Assembly (NCBI RefSeq): GCF_028993635.1
Contig: NZ_CP118631.1
Coordinates: 682,001 to 746,000, forward strand
DNA from: Mucilaginibacter sp. SJ
Lineage (GTDB): Bacteria; Bacteroidota; Bacteroidia; Sphingobacteriales; Sphingobacteriaceae
Direction: 5' to 3'
DNA: 64,000 nucleotides
Shown piece after piece: positions 1-9,413 of this stretch. Positions within the stretch are counted from its first letter, which is position 1. Each line of letters opens with the position of its first letter. The notes beneath the pieces are model-generated. The model worked only from the letters and a program-made list of their open reading frames with translations, was not told the DNA's origin and ran no database searches. The position numbers and the translations under genes were made by a program.

Positions 1-1085
1 TTCACGTAGTTGGAAAGGCAGGATATACCCTTAATGTGAACGTTAAAGGCAGCCATGGGGGGGGATTGGAACTAAGGAAGTTTTATCAAGAATTATTGGA
101 TGAAAAGAACTCTTCAACGGAGAAGCTTGAAAATTCTAAATGTAAATTTGAAGGCACGATCGGTAATCCAATCAGGGTATTTTTAATTTTTACCGGGACA
201 GACGGTACCCGGCTTTATTCTCCCGTTTTCTATATTGATTTAGGAAAACAGGAAGTCATATTGGATAGCGCGACATTTGAGCATGGCGTTCCTGTTTTTA
301 AAGGATCGCGGACTAACGATCTTAATCTACATTATCTTGAGGCTTTTCGGGCATCTGAGGTGAAATTGAGGTGGCTAACTGACAGCCTTGACCGCCTCAG
401 TATAAATCTCTCGAGTAATAATGACCCAGGGCTCAAAAAAAAACTTGGAGAATTAAAACAATCGATAAATGATAAACGTGATGATTTTACCGACTCTTTG
501 GTTAATGTCTATAAGAATGAATATTTATCTGTATGGATAATTGACAGTTGTTTAAGGGAACGGTTTTCTCCCAAATTGGAACGTACATTTAATCGTTTAT
601 CTCCTGAAATTAAACAAAGTAGGCTTGGGCTAGCTGTCAAAAAATCTTTTCTTGATGTGCAAGCCGTCTTACCCGGAGGCCATTTGCCTGAACTTTCACT
701 TATAGATACAACTGGTAGGAAATATAAAGAGACATTTAAGCGGGAAGGTAAATATTTGTTTGTAGAACTTTGGTTCAGCCATTGTGCTCCATGCTTAGCC
801 CGACTGCCGGCATTGAAAGATATCTATAAGAGAAGGGATGAATTTAATCTTGAATTTGTTGGGATATCAGTGAGGGAAACAAGTACACAAGACTGGAAAG
901 GTGCAATAGACCGATATAAAATCCCCTGGTCCCAGCGTTTTGACTACAGCAGGCTGTTTTTAGATACTTACAAGATACATTTTTTTCCTTCAAATCTGAT
1001 TGTTGACCCAACAGGTAAAATTGTCGCACGCGACTTGGAACCTGCAGAAGTTATGCGATTTCTTGAACATTCCAAGTATCCGTGA
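1..1085 (+). CDS. TlpA-like thioredoxin-fold oxidoreductase (5' end outside window)
   Basis: The reading frame is open to the left edge, so the GTG at 36 is probably internal and the true start lies outside the window. The C-terminal third is a thioredoxin fold of the TlpA/ResA type. A WFSHCAPC motif places the redox cysteines near residues 250 and 253 counted from 36, and a later FFPSNLIVDPTGK stretch carries the cis-proline strand. The preceding 200 residues are helical with charged heptads, as in Bacteroidota TlpA proteins with a DUF4369-type N-domain. Such proteins reduce or resolve disulfides in the periplasm. Its place beside a LanC-like protein and a C39 exporter suggests a role in cysteine redox control of an exported peptide, which is inference. 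The family call is firm; the substrate is unknown. Confidence 0.8.
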   Translation, partial: HVVGKAGYTLNVNVKGSHGGGLELRKFYQELLDEKNSSTEKLENSKCKFEGTIGNPIRVFLIFTGTDGTRLYSPVFYIDLGKQEVILDSATFEHGVPVFKGSRTNDLNLHYLEAFRASEVKLRWLTDSLDRLSINLSSNNDPGLKKKLGELKQSINDKRDDFTDSLVNVYKNEYLSVWIIDSCLRERFSPKLERTFNRLSPEIKQSRLGLAVKKSFLDVQAVLPGGHLPELSLIDTTGRKYKETFKREGKYLFVELWFSHCAPCLARLPALKDIYKRRDEFNLEFVGISVRETSTQDWKGAIDRYKIPWSQRFDYSRLFLDTYKIHFFPSNLIVDPTGKIVARDLEPAEVMRFLEHSKYP

Positions 1086-1208
1086 TATCATGTATATAAA
1101 GAATTCTCATAACGTATAGATATGTTACAGAAGGCGGTCAGCAATAGCTTTACAAACAAATCGAGCGCTTGATCTTGGAAGGAACGGAGATATTTAGCGA
1201 GATTCTTT

Positions 1209-1910
1209 TTATAATGTGTTGAAAACCGGAATTGGGGCGATGATCCGATCTCCGTGGTCGTAAGATAGTGATCTGTATTCATCGAAGTGATCAGGTTTAT
1301 AGCTGTGGCCACTTGTCTTGTATAGTAAGACCTCATCGCTCCAGTTATAAATTAACGTTGATTTTCCATCTTCATCTACATAGATATCGCTATCAGCCAG
1401 CAGTGGTTCTAACCATTTTAAATGTTGATCGGTTGTAGTACGATGAAAACCGTATTTAAAGATATGACTTGCTTTTACAAAAATAGACGGTTCAAATGTA
1501 TTGCGCTCTTTTGTCATTCCTGCTTGAGTTCTAAAATAGGAAGATGCCGGTTTGTAGGCTGTTTTTCCGCCTCTGATGAGCCCCCTTATTCCTTCGCTCA
1601 GATGATCATCAAAAAACAAATCGTCGTCGTCCCAAAATGTAACAATATCAGTGTCAACTGGCAAATGTTTAATCGCATCATTGTAAATAGCTCCAAGACT
1701 TATATATGGTTGGTGAGTATTCATGTCCATGCTATTGTTTACTAAGGTAACAAGGCTTGGATCAATGCATTCACTCAAACGCTGTTGAACTTCTGAATTT
1801 TGATAAATTAATAAGTGCTTGTCTTGATAATTTTGTTCAAGGAATAATGATAGACTTCTTTCCGAACAATAATGCCTTCCGCATGTCGCCATGATAGCTG
1901 TAATTTTCAT
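1209..1910 (-). CDS. Small glycosyltransferase, GT-A fold (family 2-like)
   Basis: The 233-residue protein begins with MKITAIMATCGR, the first strand and nucleotide-binding loop typical of GT-A glycosyltransferases. Near residue 93 it has a WDDDD cluster that serves as the DxD metal and sugar-nucleotide site. Length fits a single catalytic domain without membrane anchor, so the enzyme is probably cytosolic. It is transcribed opposite to its neighbours and ends tail-to-tail with the TlpA-like gene after 123 bases. With the next gene it gives the peptide locus two glycosyltransferases, so a glycosylated peptide product is possible (inference). Donor and acceptor cannot be read from the sequence. 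Confidence 0.78.
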   Translation of the reverse strand: MKITAIMATCGRHYCSERSLSLFLEQNYQDKHLLIYQNSEVQQRLSECIDPSLVTLVNNSMDMNTHQPYISLGAIYNDAIKHLPVDTDIVTFWDDDDLFFDDHLSEGIRGLIRGGKTAYKPASSYFRTQAGMTKERNTFEPSIFVKASHIFKYGFHRTTTDQHLKWLEPLLADSDIYVDEDGKSTLIYNWSDEVLLYKTSGHSYKPDHFDEYRSLSYDHGDRIIAPIPVFNTL

Positions 1911-2098
1911 AGTGACAAGTTAATCAAAAATAATAAAGATATAATTACAGGAAGGAAGAAACAAACTAAAATTTTATTGATAAACAGCCAAAATCTGTGA
2001 ATGAGATGATGTTTTTGACTTTATTAAATAAAACCGCTTGAAAATCTAATGCAAATGTTTTTTGTGAATTTTAACCCTAAACTAACTATTACCTGTAA

Positions 2099-3802
2099 AT
2101 GATCTACCTTTCTGCGCAGCCAGACGAATATTATTTTTTGTGGCAATTAAAATTACAGCTTTTTAATTTTGTACGTTTGGGAATACCGGAGGACAGCATT
2201 CATATTTTAATAGGATTCGATCAGGAACGAGGGCTTTCGCAGGAATTTCAGAAGTTTAAGCTTGAATATCCCTCTGTCAATATCTATGATTATCCGGATA
2301 CAAGAATCTGTAAAGAATACATACCTTCAATCAGGCCACATATAATTGCGAAACATTTTACGTTGTTCCCACAATTGCAATATGAAACATTATTTTATCA
2401 TGACTCCGATGTTCTGTTTAGCAACCTGCCTGATTTTCTCGCGCTAAATGAAGACGAAACTTGGTATTGTTCGGATACGCGGGGATATTTAAGCGCTCAA
2501 TACATCAAAAGCACAGTCGATGACGAAGTGTTTAAAGAGGCGTGTTTAGCGGTAGGCATTTCGCCATCTATGGTTGAATCTGACGATGAAAATGCAGGTG
2601 GCGCGCAATATCTGCTAAAAAATGTGTCTGCCTTATTTTGGCAAAAAATCGAACGGGACAGCACGAGTATTTTCTCAATATTTGAGGCAGATAATGACCG
2701 TGATGGATTTTGCGCCAGGCTTCAACCTAACGTCAGGATTCAGTCATGGTGTGCAGATATGTGGGCAATCTGGTGGAATGCTCTCTTTTTTAAAATTCCT
2801 TTCAAAATAAGCAAGGAGCTGGATTTTGCTTGGGCCGGGAGCCCAATTGATGAATGGGTTAGCAAAAGGATTCTTCATTACACGGGCTCGGCTGAAAAAG
2901 AAGATAAATCTGTGTTTAGAAAAAGCAACTATACGAGATATCCGCCGTTCCACGACGATTTAAGTGCCATTAGCGAACTTAATTGCAGTTTTCCGCTAAA
3001 GCAGCTTATAGAAGATTACAATAGCCTGCAGCAAAAAAAGAGAATTGATTTAAGCGATTTTACGTATTTGTTTGTTTGTAGGATTCGATCCGAGTATCAT
3101 CTTGAAAACCTTTACACGATCGTAAAGCATCTCACGATAAACTATACTACGAACATTATAATCATCGAGGCCGACGGATTTCCTCTTATTTCTCCGCATA
3201 GACTGCCGAAAGAAGTCAATTATTTCTTCTTTGAAGATGACAACCCCCAATTCCATATTACACGTTTTAATAATTTAGGTGCGCTAAAGGCTAAAACCAA
3301 GTTTATCGGCCTTTGCGATGATGCATGTGTTATTGTACCGGAAAAACAGATAACGCAAGGGGTCTCAATGCTGCGTAATGGGGCTTCCATCATCTCACCG
3401 TATGATGGCAATCTTTTAAACATAGATATTTTATTAAAATCTCTATATGTCCATATTCAAGATACAAAGTTGTTAGAAGAGAACGTAAACAAACTAAAAA
3501 CATTATCAAAAAGATCCTACGCGGGTATGCTAATGGTCAACCGGGAAGTTTTTCTATCTGCAGGGGGCGATAACCAACGCATTATTTCTCCAGGAGTTCA
3601 GATAATGGAGCGTATTAAGCGAATGCAGATACTTGGCTTTCAGATAAAGCGTGTGTCGGGTAATCTTTATTGGCTACCTCCGAAAGTGAAAAGTAAGGAA
3701 ATGGCCGATACTGGCTATGAAGAATCAATGACAGAATATCTAATGATATGCACTTTGACAGAGAAAGAATTAATGAAACATATCGAAACATGGCGACCAT
3801 AA
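2099..3802 (+). CDS. Two-domain glycosyltransferase
   Basis: The 567-residue protein seems to be two glycosyltransferase modules in one chain. The first half resembles GT8/GT-A enzymes: it starts with a short strand (MIYLSAQPDEYYF) and has a YHDSDVLF motif near residue 100, a DxD-type metal site. The second half restarts with a beta strand (YLFVCRIRSEYHL) and has GLCDDACVIV as a second candidate DxD region, followed by an ISPYDGN loop and a late galactosyltransferase-like tail. No signal peptide or membrane segment is visible. The stop is 3 bases before the LanC-like gene, so the two are surely co-transcribed. This pairing suggests that the sugars go onto a modified peptide. The two-domain reading is inference from repeated fold features. 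Confidence 0.68.
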   Translation: MIYLSAQPDEYYFLWQLKLQLFNFVRLGIPEDSIHILIGFDQERGLSQEFQKFKLEYPSVNIYDYPDTRICKEYIPSIRPHIIAKHFTLFPQLQYETLFYHDSDVLFSNLPDFLALNEDETWYCSDTRGYLSAQYIKSTVDDEVFKEACLAVGISPSMVESDDENAGGAQYLLKNVSALFWQKIERDSTSIFSIFEADNDRDGFCARLQPNVRIQSWCADMWAIWWNALFFKIPFKISKELDFAWAGSPIDEWVSKRILHYTGSAEKEDKSVFRKSNYTRYPPFHDDLSAISELNCSFPLKQLIEDYNSLQQKKRIDLSDFTYLFVCRIRSEYHLENLYTIVKHLTINYTTNIIIIEADGFPLISPHRLPKEVNYFFFEDDNPQFHITRFNNLGALKAKTKFIGLCDDACVIVPEKQITQGVSMLRNGASIISPYDGNLLNIDILLKSLYVHIQDTKLLEENVNKLKTLSKRSYAGMLMVNREVFLSAGGDNQRIISPGVQIMERIKRMQILGFQIKRVSGNLYWLPPKVKSKEMADTGYEESMTEYLMICTLTEKELMKHIETWRP

Positions 3803-3805
3803 TTT

Positions 3806-4801
3806 ATGTGTTATATGCAGGAAGATCAATTTAAAAGAAAGCTGGAAATGCTTGAAAGAGAGTTTGCAGATTGTTATGGCTTATATAATGGTAAAACTGG
3901 TTTGGCAATATCTTGGTTTTTAATGGGAAGCCTTACCGATAATCAATATTATTCAGATAAAGGACAATTTTTGCTGGATGAATTGGGCGATAATATTTTA
4001 AAGGTAAAAGGAACGAGTTTCCATGAAGGCCTTGCAGGAGTCGGCTGGGGTATCGAATGGTTGGTCCAAAATAATTTCATTTCAGCAAACACTGATGACA
4101 TACTCAGTGATTTAGATGATGAATTGTATAAAACAGTTGTCTACGAAAAATCACCCAACATATCCTTATACGACGGCACCATAGGCAAGGCAATGTATTT
4201 CTACAAAAGATGGTTTGCAAAAAATCCTGATACGCCGAGAAGCCGGATAATATGCAATGAGGAATGTCTTATATTACTTACCGATGAAATAAGTGAGGCT
4301 TTAGATAAAAGTTATAATGATGATCACCTTAAATTGGAAGAATCAAGAGGTGATTATTTGATTTCAATTTGCCAGGCGCTCATATTTTTATGTAAATTGA
4401 GAGATTGTAAAATAAATCTGGAAGTCGCTGCCAAATCAATTTGTCAGGGTATTGCCGTTCTGGAGGCTGAATTTGAAAACTATGAATCGGCTGACATTCC
4501 TAATCCAGAATACATTATTTACCTGATTTATGCATACTTGAACGTTGGTTTGAAGCTTAAGGATCGTGCTATTGAACGACGCGCAAAAAAATTACTGTTG
4601 TGTCATCAGTCGCGTGATAAGCCGTACTTATTGAAACCACATCACGTTTATGTAGAGAACAAACTGCTGCACAGTGTAAGCAAGGGATATGATGGTAATT
4701 ACCAACAAATGATAGGGCACGGGAACTTTAAGATGCTTTGCGAAATTACCATGTCGTCGAAGTTTCAAATGAAATCATGGGACGAGGCCTGGATCTTGTA
4801 G
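3806..4801 (+). CDS. LanC-like cyclase-fold protein without obvious zinc ligands
   Basis: The 331-residue protein shows the repeated glycine motifs of the LanC alpha/alpha toroid: GLYNGKTGLA near 25, FHEGLAGVGWG near 73, LYDGTIGKAMYF near 121 and a last IGHG near 308. Known LanC enzymes form thioether rings by activating peptide cysteines on a zinc ion held by one Cys and a Cys-His pair in WCYG and CHG motifs. I see neither motif in the expected C-terminal part; only an isolated CHQ near 270 could mimic one. The chain is also shorter than the roughly 400 residues usual for LanC. It may be a catalytically altered or structural LanC relative. The start at 3806 follows the glycosyltransferase stop by 3 bases; an in-frame ATG lies at 3815. 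Confidence 0.68.
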   Translation: MCYMQEDQFKRKLEMLEREFADCYGLYNGKTGLAISWFLMGSLTDNQYYSDKGQFLLDELGDNILKVKGTSFHEGLAGVGWGIEWLVQNNFISANTDDILSDLDDELYKTVVYEKSPNISLYDGTIGKAMYFYKRWFAKNPDTPRSRIICNEECLILLTDEISEALDKSYNDDHLKLEESRGDYLISICQALIFLCKLRDCKINLEVAAKSICQGIAVLEAEFENYESADIPNPEYIIYLIYAYLNVGLKLKDRAIERRAKKLLLCHQSRDKPYLLKPHHVYVENKLLHSVSKGYDGNYQQMIGHGNFKMLCEITMSSKFQMKSWDEAWIL

Positions 4802-5082
4802 AAATTTGCTTAAGACTTGATACTCTGCGAATCAAAACACTGGAAATGCAACAAGCTTCTTCAATTGACATTGCTTAGTCAATTCCGCGTTAAAATGTTT
4901 ATAAGCGTCGTTGTTTCTTGTTAATTGGTTTAAAAAAAAGATTCGTCAGTAAACTGATAGTCAGAGGAATTCAAGGAAAAAAACAAAACTGATTGTTTGG
5001 CTTTAATTTTATTAAAACGTTCTTTTAAATAAGTGAATTAAGTATTTTACGCCTTTAATTATATTATCTTCAGTTTATTCAA

Positions 5083-7314
5083 ATGCCTTTCCCTTATTAT
5101 AAACAATTAAATGCAATGGATTGTGGGCCGACGTGCTTGCGTATGGTGGCCAAATATTACGGCAGACATTATAATGCAGACACCTTGCGGCAAAAAACCG
5201 GTTTTGCCAAACAAGGGGTCTCATTATTGGGCATAAGCGAAACGGCAGAAAAATTGGGCTTCAGGACAAGAGGGGTTAAAATCGGCTACAGTCAGCTTGA
5301 AGCAGTGACAACTCCTGCGATTCTACATTGGGATCAGAACCACTTTGTAGTACTGGTTGACATTTCTTCAAAAAAAGTAAAAATAGCCGATCCTGGAAAC
5401 GGGATGCTCAATTTTACCAAAGATGAGTTTTTAAACCATTGGATTTCGTCAAATAGTCAGGACGAATTGCAAACCGGAATAGCGCTTTTAATGGAGCCTA
5501 CACCCACTTTTTTTGAAAGCGACGGAGAGAAAGAAAGTAAAATTACTTGGCATTTGTTGTTTCGATACCTCGCGCAAAGTAAGTCACAGATTTTACAGGT
5601 CTTAATTGCTTTTGTTATCACTTCGTTGTTGCAGCTTATTTTTCCATTTTTAACACAAAGTATAGTTGACACAGGTATCAATACCCAAAACCTCCAATAT
5701 GTCGTAATCGTACTTGTCGCACAGATGATGCTAACTTTCAGCCAGACTGTGGTTGCATTTATTAGGAGTACATTATTATTACGAATCTCTAATATTCTTA
5801 ATCTCCAAATACTTTCCGATTTCTGGATAAAACTGACGAAGCTTCCGGTAGCGTATTTCGATGTCCATCATACTGGTGATACCATGCAGCGTATAAGCGA
5901 CCACAATACCATTAAAGATTTTCTTACTGGAACGGTGCTAAGCACGCTTTTTTCCTTTTTTAATTTTGTGGTATATGCCATCGTTTTGGTAATGTATAAC
6001 TTAGGGTTGTTTATTGTCTTTATAATTGGTAGTCTCATTTATTTTGCGTGGGTTTTATTATTTATGCGTATGCGCCGCAAAATTAACTACCAAACCTTTC
6101 ACCTCTCCGCGAAGGAAAACAATGCGACTTTGCAGCTGATACAGGGAATGCAGGAAATCAGATTAAATAATGCAGAAAGGCAAAAACGATGGGATTGGGA
6201 AAATACACAAGCCTCTATTTTTAAATTAAACTTCAAATCGTTAAATTACAGTCAATTGCAATCTATTGGCGCTACATTGATTAATCAATTGCAGAACATC
6301 GCGATCAGCTTCCTTGTATCAAAATTAGTTATTGAAGGTCGTCTCACATTAGGCGCAATGCTGGCCATACAGTATATAATTGGCCAATTGAGCGGCCCGA
6401 TTAGCCAATGGGTGGTCCTTATTCAAAATATGCAAGATGCTAAGATCAGCATGGAACGTTTAAATGAAATACATCAGTTGTCCGACGAGGAAAACTCTGA
6501 TAAGTTTTATATTTCACAGCTATCGACAAGTAAGAGTATTTCGATTAGTGATTTGTCATATGCTTACCCCGGAGCCGGAAATGAGCCTGTACTTGAAGAT
6601 ATAAGTTTATTTATTCCTGAAGGCAAAGTTACCGCCATCGTCGGGGTAAGCGGAAGTGGAAAAACAACGCTTTTAAAAATTCTGCTAAAAGTATATGAAC
6701 AATATAGCGGCGTGATACGTATCGGGGCGAACGAGCCAAAACAAGATTTGGATACCGATAAAAATACTGATGGTTTAAGGTTTGATAATATTCGTCATTC
6801 GTATTGGAGAAGTATCTGCGGTGCCGTAATGCAGGACGGGTATATCTTTAACGATACGATTGCCAGAAATATAGCTGTAGGACAGGAAGAAATTGAATAT
6901 GAACGATTGATACAAAGCTGCAGGACTTCCAATATTTATTCATTTATAGAATCCCTTCCGAATGGATTTTATACACTGTTGGGTTCAGAAGGGGTGGGGT
7001 TAAGTCAGGGACAAAAACAAAGATTGCTAATTGCAAGGGCAGTCTACAAAGATCCCGAATATTTATTCTTCGACGAAGCTACCAATTCACTGGACGCCAA
7101 TAATGAGCGCGAAATCGTGGGCAATCTCTCAAGGGTCTTTAAAGAAAAGACAGTAGTTGTAGTAGCACACAGGTTAAGCACTGTTAAAAGTGCCGATAAA
7201 ATTGTCGTTTTGGATAAAGGTAAGATTGTTGAAGAAGGGACCCATGAACAACTCACTTTGGCTAAAGGCAAGTATTATCAACTTGTTAAAAATCAATTGG
7301 AAATGGGGAATTAA
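5083..7314 (+). CDS. Peptidase-containing ABC exporter (C39 type)
   Basis: This 743-residue protein has all parts of a bacteriocin-type ABC exporter that removes a leader peptide and pumps the core peptide out. The N-terminal C39 papain-like protease has DCGPTC with catalytic Cys14, His87 in HWDQNHF and Asp103 in ADPGNG. Several hydrophobic helices between about 165 and 440 form the exporter membrane domain. The nucleotide-binding domain has Walker A GVSGSGKTT near 520, the signature LSQGQKQ near 640 and a Walker B FFDEA near 660. The length matches the family. C39 exporters usually cut after a double glycine, so the missing precursor should have a GG-type leader. The gene is followed after 29 bases by its membrane-fusion partner. 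Confidence 0.95.
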   Translation: MPFPYYKQLNAMDCGPTCLRMVAKYYGRHYNADTLRQKTGFAKQGVSLLGISETAEKLGFRTRGVKIGYSQLEAVTTPAILHWDQNHFVVLVDISSKKVKIADPGNGMLNFTKDEFLNHWISSNSQDELQTGIALLMEPTPTFFESDGEKESKITWHLLFRYLAQSKSQILQVLIAFVITSLLQLIFPFLTQSIVDTGINTQNLQYVVIVLVAQMMLTFSQTVVAFIRSTLLLRISNILNLQILSDFWIKLTKLPVAYFDVHHTGDTMQRISDHNTIKDFLTGTVLSTLFSFFNFVVYAIVLVMYNLGLFIVFIIGSLIYFAWVLLFMRMRRKINYQTFHLSAKENNATLQLIQGMQEIRLNNAERQKRWDWENTQASIFKLNFKSLNYSQLQSIGATLINQLQNIAISFLVSKLVIEGRLTLGAMLAIQYIIGQLSGPISQWVVLIQNMQDAKISMERLNEIHQLSDEENSDKFYISQLSTSKSISISDLSYAYPGAGNEPVLEDISLFIPEGKVTAIVGVSGSGKTTLLKILLKVYEQYSGVIRIGANEPKQDLDTDKNTDGLRFDNIRHSYWRSICGAVMQDGYIFNDTIARNIAVGQEEIEYERLIQSCRTSNIYSFIESLPNGFYTLLGSEGVGLSQGQKQRLLIARAVYKDPEYLFFDEATNSLDANNEREIVGNLSRVFKEKTVVVVAHRLSTVKSADKIVVLDKGKIVEEGTHEQLTLAKGKYYQLVKNQLEMGN

Positions 7315-7343
7315 TTATCAATCAAAGCAGGAAGAAAAAGTTT

Positions 7344-8687
7344 ATGTCAAGCAAACAAAACGAAGAATGCGAATCAATAAATCGCGACCTTTTAAAAATA
7401 ACTTCAACTAATCATCTCCAGAGCAGGTCAGAGCTGGCCCAGGAGATTATTGACCGGAGACCTTCCTTCTTTGAAAAGTGGGCGTTGATGCTTTTTTCCG
7501 CAATATTATTATGTCTTTTTGGAGGCACTTGGTTTATCAAATATCCGGATATTATTGAAGCAAATGCAACCCTTTCGGCTTATAATGCGCCTAAAGAAAT
7601 TATTTCAGTGCAAACGGGAAGGCTTATCAAATTGTTCGTTCAAAATGGCCAGCAAGTGAAAAAGGATGATATGATAGGTTGGATAGAAAGCGCAGCAAAA
7701 CCAGATGAGGTTTTAAGGCTTTCAGCTCAACTTGATAGTGGCTTGCGTTTATTAATGGTTGGAAAGTCAGAAAAAGTGTCTGTTTTGTTCAAAGAGCAAT
7801 TTCAAAACCTCGGAGCTATACAGGTTTCTTATCAAACTTATATAATGGAACTCCAACAGTTTAACGATTATTTGGTAAACGGATTTTATGAAAATCAAAA
7901 GAAGTTGATTTTAAATGATGTCTCTTCGATAAGGAACACGGACCGGGAATTAAAAGAGCAAAAGCAGTTACTTAGGAAAGATAATGAGGTGGCAAGTCAG
8001 ACTTATGAAATGAATCAAAAATTATTTGACCAGCATGTGATTACAAAGGAGGAATATCGTCAACAACAGAGTAAACTTTTTAATAAACAATTGGGAATGC
8101 CCCAGATAAATTCCAGTATTATTTCAAATCAGAATCAGGGGCAACATAAATTAAGAGAACTGGAACAAATTGATCATGATATGGCACAACAAAAAGTTCT
8201 CCTTCAGCAAGCACTTCAGACATTGAAAAGTAATGTTGACGAATGGAAAAAGCGTTATATTTTATCCGCTCCTATGGATGGGACATTGTTTTTTGCTTTG
8301 GAATTGCAACAGAACCAATTTGTAGAGCAAAATAAATTGCTTGGCTATGTTAAACCTGCTGACAGTAAATTTTACGCACAATTAGTTTTGCCCCAAAGAA
8401 ACCTCGGAAAGGTCGATACAGGAATGCAGGTGCAACTGCGTTTCGATGCCTATCCCTATCAGGAGGTAGGTTTTATCAAAGGAAAAATAAACTATATTTC
8501 AAATATCGCCACTGATAGCGGCTATATTGCCAAGGTACAATTGAAAACAGATCTCAAAACTAATCTCGGCGAAAAAATTCGATATAAAACAGGTCTAAAA
8601 GCTACCGCTCTGGTCATTACTAAAGATATGCCATTGATCAAGCGGTTGTATTTCACTGTTGTAAAAGCTACCAGTCAAGGGAAATAG
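7344..8687 (+). CDS. HlyD-family membrane fusion protein of the peptide exporter
   Basis: The 447-residue protein has a cytoplasmic N-tail, one membrane helix near residues 47-67 (WALMLFSAILLCLFGG), a first half of a biotinyl-lipoyl-like domain (VQTGRLIKLFVQNGQQVKK), a long alpha-helical hairpin from about 110 to 310 rich in Gln, Glu and Lys, and a C-terminal beta-barrel (KFYAQLVLPQRNLGKVDTG). This is the order found in HlyD adaptors that join an inner-membrane ABC exporter to an outer-membrane channel. It lies 29 bases after the C39 exporter gene and surely works with it. No TolC-like gene follows, so the outer channel is encoded elsewhere. Confidence 0.93.
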   Translation: MSSKQNEECESINRDLLKITSTNHLQSRSELAQEIIDRRPSFFEKWALMLFSAILLCLFGGTWFIKYPDIIEANATLSAYNAPKEIISVQTGRLIKLFVQNGQQVKKDDMIGWIESAAKPDEVLRLSAQLDSGLRLLMVGKSEKVSVLFKEQFQNLGAIQVSYQTYIMELQQFNDYLVNGFYENQKKLILNDVSSIRNTDRELKEQKQLLRKDNEVASQTYEMNQKLFDQHVITKEEYRQQQSKLFNKQLGMPQINSSIISNQNQGQHKLRELEQIDHDMAQQKVLLQQALQTLKSNVDEWKKRYILSAPMDGTLFFALELQQNQFVEQNKLLGYVKPADSKFYAQLVLPQRNLGKVDTGMQVQLRFDAYPYQEVGFIKGKINYISNIATDSGYIAKVQLKTDLKTNLGEKIRYKTGLKATALVITKDMPLIKRLYFTVVKATSQGK

Positions 8688-8760
8688 AGACAAATGGGGG
8701 AGTTTAACTTGATCTTTATATATATATGCAACTGTTTTAAATGAAACGGCGATGTGTACA

Positions 8761-8903
8761 TCAAACAAAATCAAATTCGGATAGATTACGGTAAAATGCC
8801 TGGGGCATCTCCACGTTATTGGGAAGGAACACCTCATAGCCCGATTTCTGTATATCATATTCAATAATTCCAAAATATCATCATCATCAGTTAGCAGGGC
8901 CAT
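8761..8903 (-). pseudogene. Response-regulator receiver domain remnant
   Basis: The minus strand starts ATG GCC CTG and reads MALLTDDDDILELLNMIY, the acidic pocket and first helix of a CheY-like receiver. One base later in frame it continues KSGYEVFLPNN and runs to a stop at 8761. Together this is about 45 residues, roughly a third of a receiver, joined by one frameshift near 8850. The phospho-acceptor Asp region and the rest of the domain are absent. It is a decayed fragment at the left border of the island. The family call rests on the acidic cluster and the spacing to YEVFLPNN. Confidence 0.5.
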
Positions 8904-9413
8904 TTACGCAGGCAGTACTGGGCGAATTTATCCGTGCGTTTGCTGGGCCGGGATCGGCACATCTTAGTAGATCATTGTCGGATCGCTGCCCGGGTGTAAC
9001 AGGCATTACTTGATTTTTTAGATTAAATGCACACTCTTGAGAATGTATTAAATAATATAAGTTACATTCATTTAATCGAAACTTCATGTAGATAAGTCAT
9101 TCGCTTTGCAAAACATAAAGGCCAATACCTGTTATAATGGCTTCTATAAAGCGCACATTTTCCAACAAATGGCTATATGAAAGATGGATCTTTAACATAA
9201 TTTTAAAAATTATTGAATTGACAAGTGCGTGAAACATAGTTCACGGGATGAAACTCGTTTTTTAATGGCAGAATATGACCTGTGACGAAATTATGTATCA
9301 TTCCCTTTTAACTGAATTTTAGATATTGATAGCAGGTCTTCTTTGAATCGGTTCGAACCAATTAAGTCAAGGAGTAATGAAGAAGAGTCTATTCATCATT
9401 TAATCATCAGAAC
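8904..9413. other. Non-coding or decayed stretch at the left edge of the island
   Basis: About 510 bases separate the receiver remnant from the next recognisable coding trace. Short open frames exist on both strands, but none has a family motif or a convincing composition. The part from 8890 to 9000 is richer in G and C than the rest and could be another remnant. I see no RNA gene and no clear repeat. Confidence 0.4.

Noticed and set aside
1088..1336. Open frame of 82 codons on the minus strand
   Set aside because: It mostly overlaps the end of the glycosyltransferase gene in another frame and has no protein-like features of its own.
4802..5082. Possible precursor peptide gene between the LanC-like and exporter genes
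   Set aside because: No short frame with a double-glycine leader or a Cys/Ser/Thr-rich core is present in this 281-base spacer on either strand.
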